A stretch of DNA of 9,804 nucleotides, taken from an uncultured Clostridia bacterium. Lineage in GTDB: Bacteria > Bacillota > Clostridia > TANB77 > CAG-508. A program made the position numbers and the translations under genes. The notes under the pieces are model-generated. The model saw nothing but the letters and a program-made list of their open reading frames with translations. It had not been told where the DNA came from and did not search any database. The DNA is taken from assembly GCA_934155625.1 (NCBI GenBank), contig CAKPHD010000045.1:1-9804 (forward strand), given 5' to 3'. Of the stretch, positions 1 to 7,011 are shown piece by piece. The first letter of the stretch is position 1. Every line of letters begins with the position of its first letter.

Positions 1-150
1 ATAACAGATAAGCCAGTAGTAATAATTTCTAATACTATCAAAGGAAAAGGGGTATCTTTTATGGAAAATAACCCTAAATGGCATAGTGGAGCACTTTCTG
101 ATGAAGAATATAAAATTGCAATGCAAGATTTGCAAAAGGAGGATAAATAA
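1..150 (+). CDS. Transketolase, N-terminal (TPP-binding) subunit, 3' end only
   Basis: The window opens inside this gene; the last 49 codons are present, ending in TAA at 148-150. The residues include VIISNTIKGKGVSFMENNPK followed by WHSGALSDEEY, which matches the end of the thiamine-diphosphate-binding half of transketolase: the KGKG(V)SFMEN and WH(G/S)G signatures are typical of this family. In many Firmicutes transketolase is encoded as two adjacent genes whose products assemble into one active enzyme of the non-oxidative pentose phosphate pathway, moving two-carbon ketol units between sugar phosphates. The second half begins two bases after this stop codon, and its Shine-Dalgarno (AAGGAGG, 136-142) lies inside the last codons here, so the two are translationally coupled. 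The catalytic core of this half lies outside the window and cannot be checked. Confidence 0.93.
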   Translation: MTDKPVVIISNTIKGKGVSFMENNPKWHSGALSDEEYKIAMQDLQKEDK

Positions 151-152
151 AG

Positions 153-1088
153 ATGGAATATAAAGAAATTTGCTTAAAAGATAAAATTGGAGAAGTTTTA
201 TGTGAATTTGCTGAAAATGATAATAGAATTTATGTTATAGACAGTGATTTAGCAAAATCAACAAAAACATTGATTTTTAAGGAAAAGTATCCAACACGTT
301 TTATACAAGCTGGAATTGCAGAAGCAAGTGCAGTTTCTATTGCAGAAGGTCTTGCAACAGAAGGGAAAATTCCATTCTATGTAAATTTTGCAACATTTGT
401 TACAGGCACTGCATGGACTCAAGTTCGTCAATCAGCATATGCAAATTCAAATGTAAAATTAATAGGAACATATGTTGGAATGGATAATGGACCAGACGGT
501 GCATCACATCATGCAAATGAAGATATTGCACTTATGAGAATGATCCCTAATATGAAAATATTAGTTCCATCAAATGTAAAAGAATTGAAACAATCAATAA
601 AAATTGCAATTGATTATAATGGTCCTGTATATATCAGAGTGACTAGAGATGTTGTACCAGATGTTGAATTAGAACAAAATGTAGAAGTGGGAAAATCAAT
701 TATAGTAGAAGATAATGGAGATGATTTTGCACTAATATATGAAGGAACAACAGTTAGTTTAGCATACAAATCTTTTGAAGTTTTAAAAGAAAAAGGATAT
801 AATGGAAAACTTGTAAATATATCTTCAATTAAGCCAATAGATGAAAATCTAATTAATGATTTAGCTTCAACAGTAAAAGGAATAGTAACACTAGAAAACC
901 ATTCAATTTTAGGAGGGCTTGGTGGGGCTATAGCAGAAGTTCTTGCTAAAAAGTCAACACATGCTCCAATTAATTATGTTGGGGTAGAAGATGTATTTAC
1001 AGAGTCTGGAAAAGCTGTTGATGTAAAAACAAAGTATGGATTGAATGTTGAAAATATAATAAAAAAAGTAGAAGAGATTATAAAATAA
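153..1088 (+). CDS. Transketolase, C-terminal (pyrimidine-binding) subunit
   Basis: 311 residues, the normal length for the second half of a split transketolase. Residues about 5-170 form the pyrimidine-binding domain: DSDL at 30-33, then GIAE at 54-57, whose glutamate is the family's cofactor-activating residue, then GKIPF (71-75) and a DGASHH stretch (115-120). Residues about 185-311 form the transketolase C-terminal domain with ENH at 248-250 and a closing ESGKAVD...KYGL. With the upstream subunit it should form a cytoplasmic TPP-dependent ketol transferase. Some family positions are atypical: GIAEAS rather than GIAEQN, and TAWTQ where R-A-(Y/F/W)-(D/E)-Q is usual. The substrate could therefore be a sugar phosphate other than the pentose-pathway set, for example in an apulose-type transketolase; this is inference. 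Start: ATG with AAGGAGG ten bases upstream. A strong hairpin terminator follows at once. Confidence 0.92.
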   Translation: MEYKEICLKDKIGEVLCEFAENDNRIYVIDSDLAKSTKTLIFKEKYPTRFIQAGIAEASAVSIAEGLATEGKIPFYVNFATFVTGTAWTQVRQSAYANSNVKLIGTYVGMDNGPDGASHHANEDIALMRMIPNMKILVPSNVKELKQSIKIAIDYNGPVYIRVTRDVVPDVELEQNVEVGKSIIVEDNGDDFALIYEGTTVSLAYKSFEVLKEKGYNGKLVNISSIKPIDENLINDLASTVKGIVTLENHSILGGLGGAIAEVLAKKSTHAPINYVGVEDVFTESGKAVDVKTKYGLNVENIIKKVEEIIK

Positions 1089-1091
1089 AAG

Positions 1092-1130
1092 AAGTTGTCA
1101 AAAAGTTTTCTTTTTGACAACTTTATTTGT
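1092..1130. terminator. Bidirectional intrinsic terminator between convergent genes
   Basis: A perfect 14-bp inverted repeat (arms 1092-1105 and 1110-1123) with a TTTT loop. The plus-strand exit is T-rich (CTTTATTTG), and the plus-strand entry is A-rich (TAAAATAAAA), giving a T-rich exit for minus-strand transcripts as well. It begins four bases after the transketolase stop codon, and its right arm touches the stop codon of the minus-strand membrane protein gene (1123-1125), so one hairpin can end both transcripts. Confidence 0.9.
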
Positions 1131-1935
1131 AAAAATCTTTATCTTGAAATCTGATATAATAAGGCTTTATATCAGGTAATAAGTCTTTAAGGTAAACCAT
1201 AGAGCCATCAAGTTGTTGAACTTTTAAATTAGGATAAGTTCTTAACATAACAGTATTATTAAAAAATGTATTTGATATTTTTTTTATAAAATTGCTGTTT
1301 TCGATTTTATTATTAATATCAATAATTGTAGTTTTGTTTGCAACATTTAAATTATTATTAGCAATCATTCTAATTGTAAATAAGTTAATTGCATATGCTG
1401 AGATAAGGCAATCAATAATAATAAAGATAGTAATTGCAATAATTAACGATTTAAAAAATTTAAAATTTATTTTTTTCAAGGCAAATGCTAATAAATTTCT
1501 AATATGTGGATGAATAACTAGCATTAAGAATATTGCTAATAATCCCCAAAAAATAGAATAATAAAAGCAAATTCTGCCATTTATATTAAGGGGCATATTG
1601 GAGTAATCCCACCATTTTACATGTAATATTAATTCTCCAATTAGACTAACTAAATATTCTGTTATAGAACCTATAAAGAATCCACCAACAAATAATGTAA
1701 TTCTATTTTTCATAAAATATCTTAGAAAGATAATCATAATTACTGCACCAATTCCATAAATGCTACAGAATGGTCCATATAAAAAACTTTGCCTGCTTTC
1801 TAAAACACCATATCGTACTAGTGCAAATATTGTTTCTATTATATATCCTGCAACACTATAAATTATGAAATATGATAATATTTCCCATAATTTCATTTTT
1901 GGTGGTGCTGAAAATTGTTTCAATTTTTTTCCCAT
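1123..1935 (-). CDS. CmpB / DUF1113 family membrane protein (putative ABC-transporter type IV)
   Basis: 270 residues. The N-terminal 185 or so carry about five hydrophobic segments (roughly 18-40, 56-73, 79-101, 122-141, 162-185). Family hallmarks are visible: FLYGPFCSIYGIGA at 51-64, E-Y-L-V-S-x-x-x-E at 93-101, and WWDYSNMPLNINGRI at 108-122 followed by an S-x-x-WG motif. These match the family annotated as putative ABC-transporter type IV (CmpB, formerly DUF1113), whose function is not established; no ATPase gene is adjacent. The C-terminal region (about 186-270) is polar and ends in a VMLRTYPNLKVQQLDG segment, presumably outside the membrane core. Start: ATG with AGAGGT five bases upstream. 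It appears to be a single-gene transcript, divergent from murA and convergent with the transketolase genes. Confidence 0.8.
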   Translation of the reverse strand: MGKKLKQFSAPPKMKLWEILSYFIIYSVAGYIIETIFALVRYGVLESRQSFLYGPFCSIYGIGAVIMIIFLRYFMKNRITLFVGGFFIGSITEYLVSLIGELILHVKWWDYSNMPLNINGRICFYYSIFWGLLAIFLMLVIHPHIRNLLAFALKKINFKFFKSLIIAITIFIIIDCLISAYAINLFTIRMIANNNLNVANKTTIIDINNKIENSNFIKKISNTFFNNTVMLRTYPNLKVQQLDGSMVYLKDLLPDIKPYYIRFQDKDFYK

Positions 1936-1966
1936 ATGTTACCTCTTTTATTTGTATATATTTTAT

Positions 1967-1996
1967 TTTATATTATTTTTTGAAAAAAGGCAACAA
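1967..1996 (-). promoter_or_regulatory. Possible promoter of the CmpB-like gene
   Basis: Read on the minus strand, TTGTTG (1991-1996) lies 18 bases before TATAAA (1967-1972), about 30 bases upstream of the start codon. The -35 match is partial (4 of 6) and such boxes arise easily in DNA this A+T-rich, so this is a weak call. Confidence 0.25.
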
Positions 1997-2016
1997 AAAT
2001 CAATAATAATCCGTAA

Positions 2017-2046
2017 TTCACATATAAGCTCTAAATAACATAAAAT
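2017..2046 (+). promoter_or_regulatory. Possible sigma-A promoter of murA
   Basis: TTCACA (2017-2022) and TAAAAT (2041-2046) are separated by 18 bases and each differs from consensus at one position. Transcription would start near 2053, giving a leader of about 20 bases that just includes the AGAGGTGA ribosome binding site (2062-2069). An upstream alternative, TTGAAA at 1980-1985 with AATAAT at 2005-2010, has a less favourable 19-base spacer. Confidence 0.4.
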
Positions 2047-2073
2047 ATAACAAAAAGAAAAAGAGGTGAAAAA

Positions 2074-3324
2074 ATGTCAAAATTTATAATTCAAGGGGGA
2101 AAGAAATTAGAAGGAGAAGTTAAAGTATCTGGCTCAAAAAATGCAGCATTGCCAATAATTGCAGCAACAGTGTTGATAAAAGGAAAAACAGTTTTATATA
2201 ATGTTCCAAATATCCAAGATGTGCAAACAATGTTTGAAATTATAAGAGATATTGGTGGAAAAGTGACTAAAAAAAATAATAAGATAATTATTGATACAAG
2301 CAAAGTTCATACATATGAAATTCCAGAAAATTTAATGAGAAAAATGAGGTCTTCTGTGATATTGGCTGGGGCTATAATTGGAAAATATAATAAGGCTAAT
2401 TTTTCGTATCCAGGAGGATGTGAAATTGGTTCAAGGCCAATAGATTTGCATTTAAAGGGATTTGAAAAATTAGGAATAAATATAAGAGAAGAATATGGAG
2501 AAATAATTTGTAATACTGAAAAAGTACAAGGAGCGCAAATACATTTAGATTTTCCAAGTGTAGGTGCAACAGAGAATATTATATTAGCATCATGTTTGGC
2601 TGAAGGAATTACTGTATTAACAAATGCTGCTAAAGAACCAGAAATAGAAGATTTAGTAAAATTTCTAAATAAAGCAGGGGCAAAAATTAAAGGGGAAGGA
2701 ACAGACAGAATAGAAATAATAGGAGTAAAAAGATTAGCAGAAATAAGTTATAATATAATGCCAGATAGAATAGAAGCAGGAACATATTTAGCAGCAGGAG
2801 CAATAACTGGTGGAAATATAAAAATAACCAAGGCTAATCCTAGACATATTGAACCAATTTTGAATAAATTAGAAGAGGCAAATTGTATACTAGAAATTGG
2901 AAAAGATTATGTACAGATAAAAGCTCCTAAAAGAATAAAAGCAGTAGATATAAAAACAATGCCATATCCTGGTTTTCCAACAGATATGCAATCAATTTTT
3001 GGAGCATTACTTTCAACGGCAAAAGGAACATCTATTATAACAGAAAATATTTTTGAAAATCGATATAAGTATGTTCAAGAGTTAAATAGAATGGGGGCAA
3101 AGATAAATGTTGAAGGAAGAACTGCTGTGATAAAGGGAACTAAGAGAATTCAAGGGGCAAATGTTGTTGCATCAGATTTAAGAGGTGGTGTAGCACTTAT
3201 TATAGAGGCTCTTGCAGCTAAAGGTGTTACACAAGTTGATAATGTGCATTATATCTTAAGAGGGTATGAGAATATAGAGGAAAAATTAAAAAAATTAGGA
3301 TCAAAAATTTTTCTTGAAAAATAA
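2074..3324 (+). CDS. murA: UDP-N-acetylglucosamine 1-carboxyvinyltransferase MurA
   Basis: 416 residues, the usual MurA length. The enzyme transfers enolpyruvate from phosphoenolpyruvate to UDP-GlcNAc, the first committed step of peptidoglycan synthesis, in the cytoplasm. The active site is intact: K22-N23 in SGSKNAALP, the catalytic cysteine C116 in PGGCEIGSRPIDLHLKG (so fosfomycin sensitivity is expected, since resistance often involves Asp here), D304 in the PGFPTD loop, and R370 in ASDLRGG. The alternating alpha/beta repeats of the EPSP-synthase fold run the whole length. Start: ATG with AGAGGTGA just upstream. Many Firmicutes carry two MurA paralogues and I cannot tell which this is from one copy, although its position before divIB is typical of clostridial wall and division clusters. 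It is separated from divIB by a terminator and by an opposing gene, so it is probably transcribed alone. Confidence 0.97.
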   Translation: MSKFIIQGGKKLEGEVKVSGSKNAALPIIAATVLIKGKTVLYNVPNIQDVQTMFEIIRDIGGKVTKKNNKIIIDTSKVHTYEIPENLMRKMRSSVILAGAIIGKYNKANFSYPGGCEIGSRPIDLHLKGFEKLGINIREEYGEIICNTEKVQGAQIHLDFPSVGATENIILASCLAEGITVLTNAAKEPEIEDLVKFLNKAGAKIKGEGTDRIEIIGVKRLAEISYNIMPDRIEAGTYLAAGAITGGNIKITKANPRHIEPILNKLEEANCILEIGKDYVQIKAPKRIKAVDIKTMPYPGFPTDMQSIFGALLSTAKGTSIITENIFENRYKYVQELNRMGAKINVEGRTAVIKGTKRIQGANVVASDLRGGVALIIEALAAKGVTQVDNVHYILRGYENIEEKLKKLGSKIFLEK

Positions 3325-3330
3325 TATAAG

Positions 3331-3363
3331 AACTTGGGGTAAATTTATCCTAAGTTTTTTATT
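3331..3363 (+). terminator. Intrinsic terminator of murA
   Basis: Arms AACTTGGGG (3331-3339) and TCCTAAGTT (3348-3356) pair over nine positions, two of them G-U, around an A+T loop, and run into TTTTTT (3355-3360). It starts six bases after the murA stop codon. Confidence 0.85.
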
Positions 3364-3401
3364 TGACTTATGAAAACTCCGTGTTTACATTAGGCATAGC
3401 C

Positions 3402-3437
3402 GTAAAATAGGAATGTACTTATTAAAGCACATTCCTA
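3402..3437 (-). terminator. Intrinsic terminator of the unknown minus-strand gene
   Basis: TAGGAATGT (3408-3416) and ACATTCCTA (3429-3437) pair perfectly over nine bases, and after one mismatch CTT/AAG extends the stem around an ATTA loop. On the minus strand the hairpin exits into TTTT (complement of 3404-3407) and begins nine bases after the stop codon of the 3446-4069 gene. The short run of T makes it weaker than the other terminators here. Confidence 0.7.
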
Positions 3438-3445
3438 ATCTGCTT

Positions 3446-4069
3446 TTAGTCAAAGTTTTCAATTAACCATACAAATTTGGCTACTTTTTCATCATCTTTT
3501 CCCTGTAACTCGAACTTGCTTAAATACTTCGCAAGTTCTTCTTTTTTTCTATCTTCAACTTCATAATAATAAGCATATCCTAATAGTTGAATTAAAATTA
3601 AATAATACAACAGGTTGTGTCCTCTTAAATCTGGAAACATTATTTTAGTTCTTTCAACATTTACTTTTTTCAAAGCATCTCTATCAAATGTATCCATTTT
3701 GAACCCCTTATAAATAGTACAACATACCTCATAAATGAATTTCCTTTTAATCTCTGTACTAAGGTGATCTGTTTTAGTCCAATTCCATGATTGACCTTTA
3801 AAATGATACTTATAAGAAAAATTATCAAATTCCTCATATTTTTCTTTCATGAATCTTTCTATTTTTTCTCGAAAAGCAATTTCATCTTCAGTTTCTACAG
3901 GTAAATCAGGAAAGCTGTTGTTCCAATATTGCTTTAATAAGTTAATTATTTGACTTTGACTATAACCATTAACTATTGCCTTTTTGGTTAAAGAAATTAG
4001 TTCTTTTTCAAATGGCAAACTATTTGTTTCTGTTGCAATTTCTTTTTTGGACTGCTGTTTTTCTTTCAT
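3446..4069 (-). CDS. Hypothetical protein, 207 residues, not recognised
   Basis: I do not recognise this family. The product is charged and looks soluble, with no signal peptide and no convincing membrane span; the most hydrophobic stretch (LLYYLILIQLLGYAYYYE, 153-170) is aromatic and short, more like a buried helix. The first 20 residues are polar and Lys/Glu/Gln-rich. Residues 37-49 (YSQSQIINLLKQY) look like a small amphipathic helix. Residues 82-98 are rich in aromatic residues (F, Y, W), and two adjacent cysteines sit at 116-117. That the gene is real is well supported: TAGGAGGA lies eight bases before the ATG, a TATAAT-type promoter lies at the right distance, and a hairpin follows the stop. 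It runs against murA and divIB and forms its own transcription unit. No catalytic motif, toxin-antitoxin partner or mobile-element hallmark is visible nearby. An accessory or lineage-specific protein is the most I can infer. Confidence 0.85.
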   Translation of the reverse strand: MKEKQQSKKEIATETNSLPFEKELISLTKKAIVNGYSQSQIINLLKQYWNNSFPDLPVETEDEIAFREKIERFMKEKYEEFDNFSYKYHFKGQSWNWTKTDHLSTEIKRKFIYEVCCTIYKGFKMDTFDRDALKKVNVERTKIMFPDLRGHNLLYYLILIQLLGYAYYYEVEDRKKEELAKYLSKFELQGKDDEKVAKFVWLIENFD

Positions 4070-4077
4070 AAGTTATT

Positions 4078-4085
4078 TCCTCCTA
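4078..4085 (-). promoter_or_regulatory. Consensus ribosome binding site of the unknown gene
   Basis: On the minus strand this reads TAGGAGGA, fully complementary to the 16S rRNA 3' end, eight bases from the ATG at 4067-4069. It fixes the start codon and supports real translation of an otherwise unrecognised gene. Confidence 0.85.
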
Positions 4086-4121
4086 GTATAAATACAAATA
4101 GTAAAAAAGTTTATTAATTAT

Positions 4122-4150
4122 ATTATACTACAATTAACATAACTTTGCAA
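4122..4150 (-). promoter_or_regulatory. Sigma-A type promoter of the unknown gene
   Basis: On the minus strand TTGCAA (4145-4150) is followed after exactly 17 bases by a perfect TATAAT (4122-4127). Transcription would start near 4115, leaving a leader of about 45 bases ending in the consensus ribosome binding site. It faces away from divIB, so the two units share a 232-base divergent intergenic region. Confidence 0.7.
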
Positions 4151-4212
4151 CTTGATACATTTATCTTTTTTTATGTTATAAAGTATTACTATGTGACTTT
4201 TTTGTAAAAAAT

Positions 4213-4242
4213 TTGAAAAAAGTATGGAAAAAAATATATAAA
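4213..4242 (+). promoter_or_regulatory. Probable promoter of the divIB-DUF881-DUF881-sbp operon
   Basis: TTGAAA (4213-4218) and TATAAA (4237-4242) lie 18 bases apart, each one mismatch from consensus, about 60 bases before the divIB start. Three A-tracts (4206-4211, 4216-4221, 4228-4234) recur at about 10-12 bases through this region, which could add curvature. Another possible pair, TTGATA (4152-4157) with TATAAA (4177-4182), has a poor 19-base spacer. The A+T content makes chance matches common. Confidence 0.45.
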
Positions 4243-4301
4243 AGTGATAAAATAAAAAAGGCAAAAATTGGCTATAAAAATACAAAGGAAGTGAGATAAA
4301 T

Positions 4302-5096
4302 ATGGCAACAAAGAAAATGCGTCCACAAAATAGAATAAACAAACAAAAAGAAATGGAACAAAAAAGAAGAAAAAGAAAGAAAAAAATGTTAATAACAATA
4401 TTAATAATAATCTTATTAACAATAATTGGGGCATATTTATTTGCATCACCAACTTTTAAAATTCAGACAATAACTGTAACAGGAAATAGCCAATTGACAA
4501 GAGAAAAAGTTTTAGAACTAGCAGATGTAAAGACAGGAGATAATATATTACTAAAATTTAGCAAAGTATTAGAAGTAAGGTTAAAACAAAGTGGGGCTAT
4601 TGAAGAGGCAAAAATAAATAAATTGTATCCTAGTAGAATTGAAATCGAGATAACAGAAAAAACAAAAAAATTTCAAATAAAAACAGAACAAGAAAATTAT
4701 ATTTATATAGATGAACAAGGATATATAATAGGATGTGCTAAAGAAAAATTAGAACTTCCTACAATAATAGGAATGGAAATTAAGGAAAATGAAGTAGAAT
4801 CAACTAAAAGGCTTGATGAAAAAGATTTGGGCAAAATGGAAAATATATTACAAATATATGAAGAATGCAAAAAAATAGAAATTGATACCCAAATAACTCA
4901 AATCCAAGTAGATGATGAATATATATTAAGCTTAGAAAATGATGGCTTAACAATAAATTTAGGAGATGCTACAAATTTAAAAAATAGAATGGATTATGTA
5001 AAAGCACTATTAAAGCAAGAAGCGGGAAATAAAGGAACAATATATGTAAACGGTAATTTAAATAGTGATTTTAAACCATATTTTAGTGTTAATTAA
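4302..5096 (+). CDS. divIB: Cell division protein DivIB/FtsQ
   Basis: 264 residues with the bitopic layout of DivIB/FtsQ: a very basic cytoplasmic tail (1-28, with KRRKRKKK at 21-28), one membrane span (about 29-48), and an extracytoplasmic POTRA domain (about 52-120) that starts FKIQTITVTGNSQLTREKV and ends LYPSRIEIEITEK. The beta domain follows (about 123-250), containing YIYIDEQGYII at 133-143. The short C-terminal tail ends FKPYFSVN. In the family this protein forms a complex with FtsL and DivIC and governs the septal synthase complex; neither partner gene is in the window. Start: ATG with AAGGAAGTGAG upstream. The next gene follows after 31 bases without a terminator, so this is likely the first gene of the operon. 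Sequence conservation in the family is low; the call rests on architecture, POTRA motifs and gene order. Confidence 0.9.
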   Translation: MATKKMRPQNRINKQKEMEQKRRKRKKKMLITILIIILLTIIGAYLFASPTFKIQTITVTGNSQLTREKVLELADVKTGDNILLKFSKVLEVRLKQSGAIEEAKINKLYPSRIEIEITEKTKKFQIKTEQENYIYIDEQGYIIGCAKEKLELPTIIGMEIKENEVESTKRLDEKDLGKMENILQIYEECKKIEIDTQITQIQVDDEYILSLENDGLTINLGDATNLKNRMDYVKALLKQEAGNKGTIYVNGNLNSDFKPYFSVN

Positions 5097-5127
5097 AATA
5101 AAAAAATGCTGAAAGGAGTATATTTTG

Positions 5128-5856
5128 ATGAATAAAAAAGTGATTACTGTAATATTAGGAATTATGTGTGCTTTATTATCATGTGGAATAGTAGTACAAG
5201 TTAGAACAGTTGAAGGAACAGGAACTACAGTAAGTACAAATGCCAAGGAAAATCAACTAAGGGATGCTGTACTAAAAGCTAAAGAAAAATATGATAATTT
5301 ATATGCAGAAGTAGAAGATGCAGAAAATAAACTAGAAACAGAAAGAACAAATGCAACTCAAAATAATACAGAGTTAACGGATTTAGAAAATGAAATAAAA
5401 AACGGAAACAAAATATTGGGTTTATCAGAAGTAACAGGTAATGGATTAATAATAACAATAAACGATAATCAAGATATATCATTAAATAGTTGGCTTGCAG
5501 ATCCTAATTTATTACTTGTACATGATACAGACTTAATAAGTGTAGTAAATGAATTAAAAAATGCAGGAGCAGAGGCAATATCAATAAATGAACAAAGATT
5601 AGTAACAACATCAGCAATTGAATGCGATGGAAATATAATAAAAGTAAATGGAGAAAAAGTTGGAGCACCATTTACAATTAAAGCAATAGGATTACCAGAA
5701 GTATTAATAAATGTAAATAGATTTGGTGGATACCTAGATAATTTAAGAGAAAACAGATATTTAAAAGTATCAATTGAAAAAATGACAGACAAAAAAACAA
5801 TAACAATTCCAAAGTATACTGGAGTAATGAAGTTTCAGTATGCGCAAAGCAAATAA
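5128..5856 (+). CDS. DUF881 family membrane-anchored protein, copy 1
   Basis: 242 residues from the ATG at 5128. A TTG three bases earlier also lies in frame, but the ATG is better placed, nine bases after GAAAGGAG (5111-5118). A hydrophobic N-terminal segment (about 5-25) should anchor or export it. Residues about 38-93 are heptad-like and charged, a probable coiled coil. The DUF881 domain (about 100-240) shows the family signature clearly: VHDTDLISVVNELKNAGAEA at 131-150, then ISINEQRLVTTSAI, IIKVNGEKVGAPFTI and AIG. Clostridia and related Firmicutes commonly carry DUF881 genes next to divIB, sbp and ftsZ, but the biochemical role is unknown. The overall plan of membrane anchor, coiled coil and extracytoplasmic globular domain would suit an envelope scaffold, which is inference. 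It lies between divIB and a paralogue, 24 bases before the next start. Confidence 0.9.
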   Translation: MNKKVITVILGIMCALLSCGIVVQVRTVEGTGTTVSTNAKENQLRDAVLKAKEKYDNLYAEVEDAENKLETERTNATQNNTELTDLENEIKNGNKILGLSEVTGNGLIITINDNQDISLNSWLADPNLLLVHDTDLISVVNELKNAGAEAISINEQRLVTTSAIECDGNIIKVNGEKVGAPFTIKAIGLPEVLINVNRFGGYLDNLRENRYLKVSIEKMTDKKTITIPKYTGVMKFQYAQSK

Positions 5857-5880
5857 TAAAAGCTGAAAGGAAGGAAAAAA

Positions 5881-6606
5881 ATGAAGGTAAAGGTAAGCAA
5901 GGAAAGGATTGTAATGGCAATAACAATTGGAATTGCATGTTTAGCATTAATGCTTGTAATGTTTATGCAATTTAAAGTTGTAAAGCAAACAGATATAACA
6001 GCAATAGAAACAATGAAGGAATCTGAGCTGAGGTTAGAATTAAAAAGTTGGAATGATAAATATGATGAGTTAAATTCAAGATATGAAGAGCTAAGTTCAA
6101 AAATTGAAGAATATAAAAACGAAAAAGAGTCTGATGCAAAAACATATCAATTATTGACAAGCGAATTAGAACAATTAAATGAATCTCTTGGAAAAACTGA
6201 TGTTGAAGGAGAGGGAATAGTAATACAATTGATAGATAAAGGTGGAACAGAGCTTTCAGACGGTGTTCAAGTAGATAATATAACTTCAACACAACTTTTA
6301 ACTATAATAAATGAATTATTTTCAGCTGATGCAGATGCAATATCATTGAATGGGCATAGAATTACTGCAATGTCAGCAGTTTATGAAATAGGAACAGAAT
6401 TCCTAAAGGTAAATGGTGATAAAATTACATCACCATATGTAATAAATGCAATTGGAGACTCTGATTATTTAAAAAGTGCTGTATCAGGAAAAGGTGGAGG
6501 AGTAGATCAATTAAAGGAATTAGGACATGAAACCAGTGTTGATACAAGCAAAAAAATAAAAATTGAAAAATATGATAAAGATATGACAGCAAAATATATA
6601 AATTAA
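5881..6606 (+). CDS. DUF881 family membrane-anchored protein, copy 2
   Basis: 241 residues with the same plan as its neighbour: basic N-terminus, membrane segment (about 10-31), a strongly predicted coiled coil (about 45-104, rich in E, K and L), then the DUF881 domain (about 108-236). The signature has drifted: ITSTQLLTIINELFSADADA and ISLNGHRITAMSAV replace the canonical VHD-x-DL and NAGAEA of copy 1, while FLKVNGDKITSPYVINAIG is well kept. A glycine-rich loop (GKGGG, 203-207) precedes the last strands. Start: ATG eight bases after GAAAGGAAGG. The untranslated bases before both copies share GCTGAAAGGA (5108-5117 and 5862-5871), which suits an old tandem duplication. The sbp gene starts 13 bases after the stop. 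Function is unknown; the two paralogues may form a heteromer, which is inference. Confidence 0.88.
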   Translation: MKVKVSKERIVMAITIGIACLALMLVMFMQFKVVKQTDITAIETMKESELRLELKSWNDKYDELNSRYEELSSKIEEYKNEKESDAKTYQLLTSELEQLNESLGKTDVEGEGIVIQLIDKGGTELSDGVQVDNITSTQLLTIINELFSADADAISLNGHRITAMSAVYEIGTEFLKVNGDKITSPYVINAIGDSDYLKSAVSGKGGGVDQLKELGHETSVDTSKKIKIEKYDKDMTAKYIN

Positions 6607-6619
6607 GGAGGAAACTAAA

Positions 6620-6994
6620 ATGATTATTATAGCTATAGTAATTGGGTGTATAGTGGGAGCTTTGATTGGAATGAATGTCCCAGTAATACCATACACATAT
6701 TCAACATTTTTAGCAATTGCAGTAGTCGCAGCTTTAGATTCAGTATTTGGAGGTATTACATCTGTTTTAAAAAAGAACTTTGATTTAACTATTTTTATAT
6801 CAGGATTCTTCTGCAATAGTATACTTTCAATTGCACTAACATATTTAGGACAAAGACTAAATTTAGATATTTATTTAGCAGCATTGGTAGTATTTGTAGG
6901 AAGAATGTTTACAAATTTAACAATAATAAGAAGATATTACATAGAAAAGTGGATGGAAAAGAGAACAAAAAAAGGAAAAGAGTTGGCGCAGTAA
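6620..6994 (+). CDS. sbp: Small basic membrane protein Sbp (DUF1290)
   Basis: 124 residues, the usual length for the Sbp/DUF1290 family. Hydrophobic segments at about 2-18, 28-48, 57-76 and 83-99 are followed by a basic cytoplasmic tail (104-124, with RRYYIEKWMEKRTKKGKE). The segments PVIPYTYSTFLAIAVVAALD (21-40) and SVFGGITSVLKKNFD (41-55) are characteristic: the family has P-x-x-x-x-x-Y-x-A/T-I/F-A-x-x-A-x-L-D-x-x-F-G-G. In Bacillus subtilis sbp lies just upstream of ftsA-ftsZ, as here, and its function is unknown. Start: ATG with a full AAGGAGGA (6605-6612), the strongest ribosome binding site of the operon. The 139 bases before ftsA contain no evident terminator, so some transcription probably continues into ftsA. 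Confidence 0.92.
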   Translation: MIIIAIVIGCIVGALIGMNVPVIPYTYSTFLAIAVVAALDSVFGGITSVLKKNFDLTIFISGFFCNSILSIALTYLGQRLNLDIYLAALVVFVGRMFTNLTIIRRYYIEKWMEKRTKKGKELAQ

Positions 6995-7011
6995 GAAAAC
7001 AAAAAAACATA

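Noticed and set aside
1292..1513. Plus-strand open frame inside the CmpB-like gene
   Set aside because: No ribosome binding site, low-complexity I/L-rich product, and the opposite frame has clear family motifs.
3362..3460. TTTGACT (3362-3368) and AGTCAAA (3448-3454), possible inverted ends of an inserted element
   Set aside because: Only seven bases long, the second lies in the last codons of the unknown gene, there is no matching copy upstream of that gene, and no transposase is present, so it does not mark an insertion boundary.
4118..4452. Minus-strand hydrophobic open frames overlapping the divIB start
   Set aside because: Products are phenylalanine runs caused by the A-rich divIB leader and lysine-rich N-terminus; they also cover the divIB and unknown-gene promoters.
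5125..5127. TTG as start of the first DUF881 gene
   Set aside because: The adjacent in-frame ATG at 5128 has the better spacing (nine bases) to GAAAGGAG and is the usual start codon.
5469..6292. Several antisense open frames opposite the DUF881 genes
   Set aside because: They are leucine/phenylalanine-rich mirror images of lysine-rich coiled-coil coding DNA and have no start signals.
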